Source of the DNA: JACDET01 sp038253825
GTDB lineage: Bacteria > Patescibacteriota > Microgenomatia > Levybacterales > UBA12049
Length of the DNA: 64,000 bases
NCBI GenBank assembly: GCA_038253825.1
Contig: JBBSGT010000003.1
Location: 1-64,000 of the forward strand
Direction of reading: 5' to 3'
A model generated the notes under the pieces. The model did no database searches, was not told the origin of the DNA, and saw only the letters and a program-made list of their open reading frames with translations. Shown one piece after another: positions 47,629 to 54,214 of this stretch (position 1 is the stretch's first letter; each line of letters begins with the position of its first letter). The translations under genes were made by a program, and so were the position numbers.

Positions 47629-49122
47629 ATGCATGAGTTTATAAAAAAAGTAGCGAAATACAAACTACTCTTTCAAATCGCAATTATAGCTTTGTTTTTT
47701 GTTGGTGGTGCTGCACTTCGCTTTCATGCCTTCAATAATCCGATTGCTGATTGGCATAGTTGGCGGCAAGCAGATACAGCAGCAGTTACCCGTAATTTCG
47801 TGAAAGACGGGTTTAATCCACTTTTTCCCCAGTTTGATTCATTCCATGCCCTCAACGATGCGCAACTTCCTGATCCAAACCGATATTTCTTTGCAGAATT
47901 CCCAATATATAACATCATTACCTATTATGGCTATACGATTTTTGGTCATTTTACTATTGAAGAGTGGGGAAGACTCGTCAGCATTTTCTTTTCTTCTCTT
48001 GGAATAGTTTTTCTTTATCTTTTGGTCAAACAGTACTCTTCCGAAAAAGTTGCATTGGTTGCAGCATTTGTCTTTGCGTTTCTTCCATATAACGTCTATT
48101 ACGGGAGAGTTACCATGCCTGATCCGATGCATATTACATTTTCAATTCTTTCTCTTTATCTCATAACGCTTTGGATAAGGACAAGTAAATGGTGGTGGGC
48201 AATTCTTGCAGGCGCTGCTTATGCCATTACGATTTTGACAAAACCATATGGCTTAGTCCTTCTTTTGCCCATTGCTTATCTTATGCTACGAAAATGGAAA
48301 CATCGGCTTTTCCTTCGTCCAGAATTGTATCTTTTTGCAATTATTGGTTTCGTACCTTATCTCTTATGGAAACATCATATAGATATGTATCCGCAAGGTC
48401 AGTTTGGTACAGCATGGCTTTTTAATCAAGGCAATATTCGTTTCACCGGTGCCTACTTCCACTGGCTCATTTACGATCGTATGAATCGGCTCATCTTTGC
48501 CACGGGAGGCTTTGTACTTTTTTGGCTGGGTATTATCAAAGGCAATAATGAACGCGAGGGATTATTCTATTATAGTTGGTTGGCTGCTGTCCTTATCTTT
48601 TTTGTCGTGATCGCCAAAGGGAATGTGACACATGATTATTATCAGATGCCAATCGTTCCTATTGGTGCAATCCTCATCGGTAAAGGAATTGAATTTCTCC
48701 TCGAGTACGGACTGCGTTGGTATCATCGCGTGATCAATGTTGGTGTGGCGCTTGCCTTGCTTTTATTGATGTTGGCGTTTGGGTGGTTTGAAGTGCGTGG
48801 TTATTACAACATCAATCATCCCGAGATAGTAGAGGCAGGTCAAGCAGTAGATAAAATGTTGCCAAAAGATGCGAAAGTCATTGCACCATATGATAATGAT
48901 TCGTCATTTTTATATCTGACTAACCGCCACGGATGGCCGATCGGTGGGACAGATATCCCGAAATGGATTCATGATGGTGCACAATACCTCGTTTCAGTTA
49001 ACTACGATGATACGACTAACTATTGGCTAAAAAAATGCTCAGTTGTCACAAAAAATCCAAAATTTGTTATTATTAATTTAACAAAATGCAAAGGTCCAAT
49101 TGAAAATCCACCACAAAAATGA
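47629..49122 (+). CDS. GT39/PMT-like membrane glycosyltransferase
   Basis: Membrane protein of 497 residues. HSWRQADTAAVTRNF in the first loop is the motif of a widespread ArnT-like GT39 subgroup, with Asp and Arg in place of DE. RVTMPDPMHI is the second-loop motif. There are about ten hydrophobic segments and a C-terminal tail. It has its own extended -10 promoter and couples by ATGA to a PfkB kinase. Confidence 0.8.
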   Translation: MHEFIKKVAKYKLLFQIAIIALFFVGGAALRFHAFNNPIADWHSWRQADTAAVTRNFVKDGFNPLFPQFDSFHALNDAQLPDPNRYFFAEFPIYNIITYYGYTIFGHFTIEEWGRLVSIFFSSLGIVFLYLLVKQYSSEKVALVAAFVFAFLPYNVYYGRVTMPDPMHITFSILSLYLITLWIRTSKWWWAILAGAAYAITILTKPYGLVLLLPIAYLMLRKWKHRLFLRPELYLFAIIGFVPYLLWKHHIDMYPQGQFGTAWLFNQGNIRFTGAYFHWLIYDRMNRLIFATGGFVLFWLGIIKGNNEREGLFYYSWLAAVLIFFVVIAKGNVTHDYYQMPIVPIGAILIGKGIEFLLEYGLRWYHRVINVGVALALLLLMLAFGWFEVRGYYNINHPEIVEAGQAVDKMLPKDAKVIAPYDNDSSFLYLTNRHGWPIGGTDIPKWIHDGAQYLVSVNYDDTTNYWLKKCSVVTKNPKFVIINLTKCKGPIENPPQK

Positions 49123-50060
49123 AAAAGCTTATTACGATTGGTAACATTTATCTAGATAATAATATCTTCAAGGTTGATACCGGAGGACAAAAAGCTCTTA
49201 CTGTAGGCAAAGAATATTTTGCAGAAAAAAGTGAAAAAGTGCTAGGAGGATCAGCGGTAAATTTTGCGATGCAAGCTCAAAACCTAGGATTATCGACAGC
49301 TTTTTTAGGAAGAGTTGGCGATGATGAGGAAGGGCAGGAAATAAAAAATTTGTTACAAGAAAAGCATATCAGTGCTGATTTAGTCACAACAGCTCCCGAA
49401 GATCAAACAAGTATTGCCTTTAATGTCGTACTTACCGATGGAGAGTTTGTAAGTTTTCATTGGGGCAATGCAAGTCGCCATTTAGATGCAGACCAGATAG
49501 ACCTAGCCCATCCTCTTTTTAATCAAACAGATGCAGTCTATTTCGGTGGAACTGCAAAACAAGAAAAAGTGTTAGACAAATTTCCTATACTTTTCCATGA
49601 ACTCCATAAAAAAGGGATAAAAATCATTATTGACCCCAATCGTTTTCCTGTCAATGAACAGAATATAAAAAGAGAAATGCTGTTAGAGTCATTTCAATAT
49701 GTTGATTGTTATTTGCCCAATGAGGAGGAAATAAAACAAGTTGCGCAAGAGGAAAACTTGGACACAGCACTAGAGAAAGTAATCAATAAAGGCACGAAAT
49801 TAATTGTCGTAAAGATGGGTGCGAAAGGCTGTCGAATAAAATCAAGCACTGAAGATATAATCATCCCAGGGTTTACTGTTATACCCATAACAACAGTAGG
49901 GGCTGGAGACACGTTCAATGCTGGATTCGTTTCCCAATATTTAGTTAGTAAATCGCTTGAGGAATGTGCTCGATTTGCCAATGCATGTGCTGCAATCAAA
50001 GTAAGTGAAAATAAATTTGCTGAGTTACCTGAAGTAGAAAAGTTTTTAGTAACTCATTAA
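49119..50060 (+). CDS. PfkB/ribokinase-family carbohydrate kinase
   Basis: Soluble kinase of 313 residues that phosphorylates a sugar or nucleoside with ATP. GGSAVNFAMQAQNLG near residues 43-57 is PfkB signature 1, and TTVGAGDTFNAGF near 257-269 is signature 2 with the catalytic Asp. DPNRFPVN and LPNEEEI are also family features. In glycan loci such kinases can feed sugar-phosphate precursors (for example HldE-like or fructokinase), but the substrate cannot be read here. Confidence 0.87.
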   Translation: MKKLITIGNIYLDNNIFKVDTGGQKALTVGKEYFAEKSEKVLGGSAVNFAMQAQNLGLSTAFLGRVGDDEEGQEIKNLLQEKHISADLVTTAPEDQTSIAFNVVLTDGEFVSFHWGNASRHLDADQIDLAHPLFNQTDAVYFGGTAKQEKVLDKFPILFHELHKKGIKIIIDPNRFPVNEQNIKREMLLESFQYVDCYLPNEEEIKQVAQEENLDTALEKVINKGTKLIVVKMGAKGCRIKSSTEDIIIPGFTVIPITTVGAGDTFNAGFVSQYLVSKSLEECARFANACAAIKVSENKFAELPEVEKFLVTH

Positions 50061-50070
50061 ATACCAAACC

Positions 50071-50099
50071 TGGACAGGTATGTGAGAAAGCTATATACT
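50071..50099 (+). promoter_or_regulatory. Promoter fixing a GTG start at 50106 (leaderless)
   Basis: TGGACA (50071-50076), a 17-nt spacer, TATACT (50094-50099), 6 nt, GTG at 50106. Confidence 0.6.
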
Positions 50100-50105
50100 T
50101 TAGAT

Positions 50106-51359
50106 GTGAAAATATTAGTCGTTTCATCTTATCTTCCTTACCCCCTTTTTTCTGGTGGTCAAGTCAGACTCTATAATCTGCTGAAAGAATTGTCGGCTCG
50201 GCATGAAATAACACTGGTTTGTGAAATGCGTTCGCACCAATCAAAGGAAGATATCAAAGAGCTTGAAAAGATATGCAAACATGTAATTACTGTTCCAAGA
50301 AAGAAGCAATGGAGTATGAGTAACGTCGTAAAATCCGCATCTTCCCATAATTCCTTTCTTTCAACCGGTCACACGCTTTCGGAAATGAAAAAGAAATTGG
50401 CAGAGATTATGGCACAGGAAAAATTTGATGTCATTCATGTTGAAACATTTTATGTAATGCAAAATCTGCCCCAAACGTCTCTCCCCATAGTCTTGGTGGA
50501 ACACAATATCGAATATACAGTTTACGAAAAATTTAGAAATCGCGCTCCGGCTCCATTCCGTTCACTTTTGGCGATGGATATTAGAAAGATAAAAGCTGAA
50601 GAAGAAATGTTTTGGCATGAAGCAAGCGCTTTGGTGGCGGTCTCAAATGAAGACAAACGGGTAATGGAAAAAGAGGGAAGACATCCATTTCTGGTTTCCA
50701 ATGGTGTCAATACCGATCAGTTTTTTTACAAAAATATAAAGAAGAGTTTTGCGCAAAAAGAAAAAAGGATTCTTTTTATAGGAGATTTTACGTGGATTCA
50801 AAATCAGGATACGGTGAAGTTTATTATTAATGAGGTTTGGCCGCAGATTAAGAAACAACTTCAAAATGTCATTCCAAACGAAGTGAAGAATCCCACAGGA
50901 GCTAAGAGATCCTTGGCTAATGCTCAGGATGACATTAAATTGTGGATTGTCGGGCGGAATATTCCTGATTCGATTAGAGGTTTGAGTAATGATCACGATG
51001 TACTGTTTGATCAAGAAAGCTCTGCCAAACCAACGGAGAAGATTTTTCAGGAGGCAGCGGTTTTGCTCGCACCGATTCGGGTTGGTGGAGGAACTAGTTA
51101 TAAAATTCTTGAATCAATGTCTTGTGGTACACCTGTGGTGACTATGAATCTCAGTGCAAATGCTCTGGAAGCTAACGATCAACAGGATATTATGGTTGGT
51201 GGTACTCCTGAAGAATTGGCCAGTAAAACACTGGATTTACTCATAAACGAAAGTATTTATAAAAAAATTAGTAAAAACGGACGAACACTCATCGAAAACA
51301 ATTATACATGGAAAGAAATTGCTAAAAAATTAGAAGCAGTATATGAAAGTGTCAAATAA
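50106..51359 (+). CDS. GT4 glycosyltransferase with an in-frame palindromic repeat insertion
   Basis: GT-B enzyme of 417 residues. From GTG 50106 it reads MKILVVSSYLPYPLFSGGQ, the normal N-terminus of this group, and a promoter stands exactly 6 nt upstream. The frame also opens at GTG 50082, which would put the promoter inside the gene. The C-terminal part has IRVGGGTSYKILESMSCGTPVV, as in PEP-CTERM/exopolysaccharide-type GT4s. A 72-nt repeat (50865-50936) inserts 24 residues (NVIPNEVKNP...NAQDDI) before strand LWIVG without breaking the frame. Confidence 0.83.
   Translation: MKILVVSSYLPYPLFSGGQVRLYNLLKELSARHEITLVCEMRSHQSKEDIKELEKICKHVITVPRKKQWSMSNVVKSASSHNSFLSTGHTLSEMKKKLAEIMAQEKFDVIHVETFYVMQNLPQTSLPIVLVEHNIEYTVYEKFRNRAPAPFRSLLAMDIRKIKAEEEMFWHEASALVAVSNEDKRVMEKEGRHPFLVSNGVNTDQFFYKNIKKSFAQKEKRILFIGDFTWIQNQDTVKFIINEVWPQIKKQLQNVIPNEVKNPTGAKRSLANAQDDIKLWIVGRNIPDSIRGLSNDHDVLFDQESSAKPTEKIFQEAAVLLAPIRVGGGTSYKILESMSCGTPVVTMNLSANALEANDQQDIMVGGTPEELASKTLDLLINESIYKKISKNGRTLIENNYTWKEIAKKLEAVYESVK
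50865..50936. repeat. 72-nt palindromic repeat inserted in frame
   Basis: The ends are inverted copies: AATGTCATTCC at the left, GGATGACATT at the right. The interior has GAAGTGAAGAATCCC and GAGATCC. Its length is a multiple of three. It looks like the widespread TGTCATTCC...GGATGACA class of bacterial palindromic elements, comparable to Rickettsia palindromic elements that insert inside genes. Confidence 0.75.
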
Positions 51360-51360
51360 G

Positions 51361-51412
51361 TTATCATTCGAAAGGAATTTGAGATCATATCACTTCGCTT
51401 CAGGATGACAAC
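51361..51412. repeat. Degenerate copy of the palindromic repeat
   Basis: It runs from TTATCATTCG through GAGATCA...CTTCGCTTCAGGATGACAAC, filling the gap between two glycosyltransferase genes. It shares the GAGATC...GCT...CAGGATGACA core with the copy at 50865-50936. Confidence 0.6.
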
Positions 51413-51417
51413 TCTTT

Positions 51418-52338
51418 ATGAACCAAGCAACTTTATCAATCGTTATTGTTAATTACAATACAAAAAAACTTACCCTGGAATCGATCGAGTCGATTGAAAA
51501 AAACTATCCGGCGGAAGTTGGTTCTGGAGAGTATGAAGTTATCGTTACGGATAATGCATCTCCTGACGGCTCGTATGAAGCCTTCAAAGCATATGCCACG
51601 AAAACCAAAATCAAGTCGTTTCACGCAATTGATAACGGTGGCAATATTGGCTTTGCGGCCGGGAACAATAAAGGAATTTCCTATACAACTGGCAGGTATA
51701 TTCTTTTTCTTAATCCTGATACAGTTGTGTATCCAAAAACACTGACTCGTTTGGTAGATTTTATGGGAGATCATCCGAGAGCTGGTGCTGTCACTTGTAA
51801 AGTTGCAATTCCGAGTGGAGGAATTGATGAAGCTTCACATCGCGGTTTTCCGACGCCTTGGAATGGGTTTACACATTTTTCTCGTTTGGAACGCGTTTTT
51901 CCGAAAAGTCATGTGTTTGCAGGCTATACACAAGGATGGAAAGATCTTGACACGGTACATACAGTTGATGCTATCGTGGGGGCTTTTATGATGGTCAGGC
52001 GCGAAGTAGGAGAGCTGGTCGGTTGGTGGGATGAAGATTACTTTTTTTACGGTGAGGATTTGCAGTTTTGTTACAACATAAAGAAAAAAGGATATGAAAT
52101 TTATTATATTCCTGATGTGAGCATTTTGCATTATGGCGGGGTTTCAAGCGGTCTCAAGAAGCAATCGCATACGATTACGACTGCGGATATTGAACGAAAG
52201 AATATTATGCAGGGGCATCGATTTGATGCCATGCGGATTTTCTTCAAAAAGAATTATCAAGACACTTATCCCAAAACAGTCCATTGGCTTGTTCACAAAG
52301 GCATCAATTTCCTCCACAAAAGAAATATAAAACAGTAA
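51418..52338 (+). CDS. GT2 glycosyltransferase (WbbL-like)
   Basis: GT2 enzyme of 306 residues. It has VIVNYNTKKLTLESIESI, VTDNASPDGS near 42, GGNIGFAAGNNKG, FLNPDTVVYP near 100 and FYGEDLQFCYNIKKKGY, the WbbL-like set with the DxD-type site as NPD. Last gene of the long plus-strand glycan run. A palindromic repeat copy occupies the space upstream. Confidence 0.85.
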   Translation: MNQATLSIVIVNYNTKKLTLESIESIEKNYPAEVGSGEYEVIVTDNASPDGSYEAFKAYATKTKIKSFHAIDNGGNIGFAAGNNKGISYTTGRYILFLNPDTVVYPKTLTRLVDFMGDHPRAGAVTCKVAIPSGGIDEASHRGFPTPWNGFTHFSRLERVFPKSHVFAGYTQGWKDLDTVHTVDAIVGAFMMVRREVGELVGWWDEDYFFYGEDLQFCYNIKKKGYEIYYIPDVSILHYGGVSSGLKKQSHTITTADIERKNIMQGHRFDAMRIFFKKNYQDTYPKTVHWLVHKGINFLHKRNIKQ

Positions 52339-52404
52339 ATACACACAATATCTCATAATAAGAAATATTCTATGTAGAATTCTTCTAAATATTGACCCAT
52401 AGTA

Positions 52405-52433
52405 TTGAAAAAGTTGACATTTTATGGTATAAT
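52405..52433 (+). promoter_or_regulatory. Strong promoter of the lectin leader
   Basis: TTGAAA (52405-52410), a 17-nt spacer, extended TGG TATAAT (-10 at 52428-52433). Transcription should start near 52440, far upstream of any large gene, unlike the leaderless promoters elsewhere in the window. Confidence 0.7.
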
Positions 52434-52559
52434 TACGCCAGTTTTATAGCTACATTGCGATAAATATAGCTTCGCAGCTTTAGTCGCTAATAAAACGTTT
52501 TTGTCGCACATTACCAAAACTTATAGTGACATTGCAGACTGAGCAAAGTCTAACCTTAT

Positions 52560-52616
52560 GGAAGTCTTCATGACTCTCCTAGAGGAATGTCTACTATTAG
52601 CAGAAAGGAGGAGAAA
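52560..52616 (+). repeat. Leader direct repeat, copy 1
   Basis: Block with TCTCCTAGAGGAATGTCT followed by TTAGCAGAAAGGAGGAGAA. Copy 2 lies at 52723-52777. It ends in a perfect Shine-Dalgarno AAAGGAGG just before a small ORF. Confidence 0.6.
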
Positions 52617-52703
52617 TTGTCCATTAGAAGTTTAATTTGTTGGATAATAATATTCGCTGGATCGGTTTTTATATGGGTATTTACTTACGTCAAGTGGTTC
52701 TAA
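52587..52703 (+). CDS. Small membrane peptide ORF (28 or 38 residues)
   Basis: From ATG 52587 the frame encodes 38 residues. From TTG 52617, which has AAAGGAGG (52604-52611) at a 5-nt spacing, it encodes 28. The body is one hydrophobic helix (LICWIIIFAGSVFIWVFTYV) with basic residues before it and KWF at the end. The stop lies within a 6-bp hairpin with a four-base loop. It could be a real micropeptide or a leader peptide controlling the lectin gene downstream. Confidence 0.5.
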   Translation: MSTISRKEEKLSIRSLICWIIIFAGSVFIWVFTYVKWF

Positions 52704-52722
52704 AACCACCCATCTTCCTTTA

Positions 52723-52777
52723 GGGATCATCAAGATCTCTCTAGGAGAATATGTCTGCCTAGCAGAAAGGAGAAGAA
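52723..52777 (+). repeat. Leader direct repeat, copy 2
   Basis: Related to copy 1 with TCTCTAGGAGAATATGTCT and TAGCAGAAAGGAGAAGAA. Here the equivalent ATG is followed by a stop after three codons. The AAAGGAG is about 70 nt before the lectin start. Confidence 0.6.
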
Positions 52778-52841
52778 TTTTGGTTTGAAGGCCGAAGTCA
52801 AGTTTTGATCTGTCAGATTTTCAAATCATCTGGAGGTAGAA

Positions 52842-53339
52842 GTGTCTTTTCAGAAAGTTCTTGTCCGAGCGGGAATTGCACTAGGTGTAGTTCTCTCAGC
52901 AGTCTTACTGTTGTTTTTCATCGCCCCTCAAGGTGAGGCTGTAACTGTGAGCAATCAGCAATACAGTATTAATGTCTCAGCAACGAGTGGATGGCAAGGA
53001 GCAATACTCATTCCTGCGGGGTTCCGTTATTCAATTTCTGCACCACAAAGTGGTCAGTATTGGACGGTCGATTACAGATCCCTCGGGAAGACAGCAGCAT
53101 TCGGGTATCCTGAAGGACAGGTTTGGGGAGGTAATCCTTCATGCAAGTACGCACAGGGGGATCCCTATGCGATGTTGTTGGTCAAGTTCAACGGTGATGT
53201 ACAACGCTACGATGATTTCGATGGTTTGTCCTCATCGTTTGACCGAGTCGTGTCGTTCCGCATCAACGATGCCAACAACTGTCTGGAAGACAACGCAGGA
53301 GCACTTCCTGTCACCGTTACGGTAACCCCAGCTGGTTAA
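52842..53339 (+). CDS. Secreted LecA/PA-IL-like calcium-dependent lectin
   Basis: Protein of 165 residues with a signal-like helix (about 8-32) ending near GEA and one jelly-roll domain. The fold pattern SGWQG...FGYPEGQVWG, CKYAQGDPYAMLLVKFNG and FRINDANN...DNAG parallels Pseudomonas LecA. By alignment with LecA as I recall it, D143, D150 and N151 fall on calcium ligands; C101 and C147 could form a disulfide. The start is a GTG with a strong TGGAGGT Shine-Dalgarno, rare in this window. GC content is high (30 of 60 at 53221-53280), hinting at transfer. It probably binds surface or host glycans. Confidence 0.8.
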   Translation: MSFQKVLVRAGIALGVVLSAVLLLFFIAPQGEAVTVSNQQYSINVSATSGWQGAILIPAGFRYSISAPQSGQYWTVDYRSLGKTAAFGYPEGQVWGGNPSCKYAQGDPYAMLLVKFNGDVQRYDDFDGLSSSFDRVVSFRINDANNCLEDNAGALPVTVTVTPAG

Positions 53340-53418
53340 AATACCAGACGCATGCGCAACAGTTAGGAGGTTTCTGACCTTACCAATTTCTCTCACCTTT
53401 GGGGGTGATGTGTAAAAA

Positions 53419-53473
53419 GCGGGTAGGTTATCTACTATTGTCTCACAAAGACAAAAATTTATAACCTACCCGC
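53419..53473 (-). terminator. Strong hairpin terminator for the minus-strand operon
   Basis: A perfect 13-bp stem (GCGGGTAGGTTAT, 53419-53431, with its complement at 53461-53473) encloses a 29-nt loop that itself holds TTGTCT/AGACAA. On the minus strand the stem is followed by TTTTT. On the plus strand no T-run follows, so it serves mainly the minus-strand genes. Confidence 0.75.
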
Positions 53474-53492
53474 CCACACACTTTAAAAAAAT

Positions 53493-54131
53493 TTAATGGA
53501 ATCCGAACATGCCGATTAAGGCTTTGAGGAAAAGAAGAAGAAGCGTTAAGATACTTGTCGCATTACTAGTGGATCCACTACTAGGAGTAAGCGAGAGATT
53601 TGGAATTATAGGGGAAGGTGATGCTGCAATTGACGCCCCAGGTGAAATACATGAAGCCCCCAGACATTGTGGACTCGGCACAACAGTCACGGTAGGAGAT
53701 GGTGATGGTACTTTTGTGGCAATTGGAGCAGGTGAAGTAGCAGGCGCAGGACTTGTCGTCGTATTTGTCGTATTGGTAGTCGTGTTTGTCGCAGTTGCTG
53801 AACAAATATCACCGACATAGTTTGGATCTAAATAGGTTGTTGCGCCACTTGTATGAGAAGACGGTACGACAGACGTAACATCACTTCCACATGGATGCCC
53901 CTGATGAGGTGAGCCTCGACTTCCTTTTTCGTAGATTTTATTACTTAGAATATAGAGACAACGGGTGTCAGATGAGACTTGCGCCTTTGAAAGGCAGGTT
54001 TGTCCGTTGGCATGATATTGCACCACATAGAAGATGACAATATTAACTAAAAAGAGTAAAACCCAAATATGAAGACCGTATTCAAATAATACTTTTTTCA
54101 ATGATACTTTTTTTGCTTTTATTTTTGTCAT
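53493..54131 (-). CDS. Membrane-anchored Cys/His-rich domain protein with Ser/Thr/Pro linker
   Basis: Protein of 212 residues and unknown function. A basic N-terminus is followed by a membrane helix (about 22-37). The external domain has C46, C58, C81, C110 and the motif HQGHPCG (76-82), then SDVTS and SH. A Thr/Pro/Ser-rich linker follows and a C-terminal hydrophobic segment (ILTLLLLFLKALIGMFGF) ends it. The same domain with identical Cys spacing opens the protein encoded at 55606. It couples by ATGA to the 28-residue ORF upstream, which itself couples to the reductase gene. The Cys/His pattern suggests disulfides or metal/heme binding; this is inference. Confidence 0.78.
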   Translation of the reverse strand: MTKIKAKKVSLKKVLFEYGLHIWVLLFLVNIVIFYVVQYHANGQTCLSKAQVSSDTRCLYILSNKIYEKGSRGSPHQGHPCGSDVTSVVPSSHTSGATTYLDPNYVGDICSATATNTTTNTTNTTTSPAPATSPAPIATKVPSPSPTVTVVPSPQCLGASCISPGASIAASPSPIIPNLSLTPSSGSTSNATSILTLLLLFLKALIGMFGFH

Positions 54132-54214
54132 TTATGCGTTAACCCCACAATTATAATTAAAGTAACTATTACAGCAAAAAGCAAGAGCGTAATGGCAACT
54201 ATTTTATTTATCAT
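54128..54214 (-). CDS. 28-residue membrane micropeptide, translationally coupled at both ends
   Basis: The frame starts at 54214 with ATG overlapping the TGA of the reductase gene (ATGA) and ends at 54128 with TGA overlapping the ATG of the next gene (ATGA). It encodes MINK, then a single hydrophobic helix (IVAITLLLFAVIVTLIIIV), then GLTHK. Exact coupling on both sides of such a short frame is hard to explain by chance. It is likely a small subunit or regulator of the reductase or of the Cys-rich partner. Confidence 0.78.
   Translation of the reverse strand: MINKIVAITLLLFAVIVTLIIIVGLTHK

Larger units (their letters stand above)
52339..52841 (+). other. 503-bp intergenic region with a structured leader
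   Basis: It holds a strong promoter (52405-52433), about 400 nt of probable 5' leader, two related direct-repeat blocks (52560-52616 and 52723-52777), a short membrane ORF, and small hairpins: AGACT/AGTCT at 52536-52551 and GTGGTT/AACCAC at 52694-52709, around the small ORF's stop. TTATAG-N2-ACATTGC occurs twice near 52444 and 52521. No tRNA or known riboswitch was recognised. Confidence 0.6.

Noticed and set aside
52414..52419. Perfect TTGACA near the lectin promoter
   Set aside because: Only 8 nt from the TATAAT, so it cannot be its -35; TTGAAA at 52405-52410 has the right 17-nt spacing.
52751..52762. Start codon in repeat copy 2 as a second micropeptide
   Set aside because: The frame closes after three codons; only the repeat is conserved, not coding capacity.
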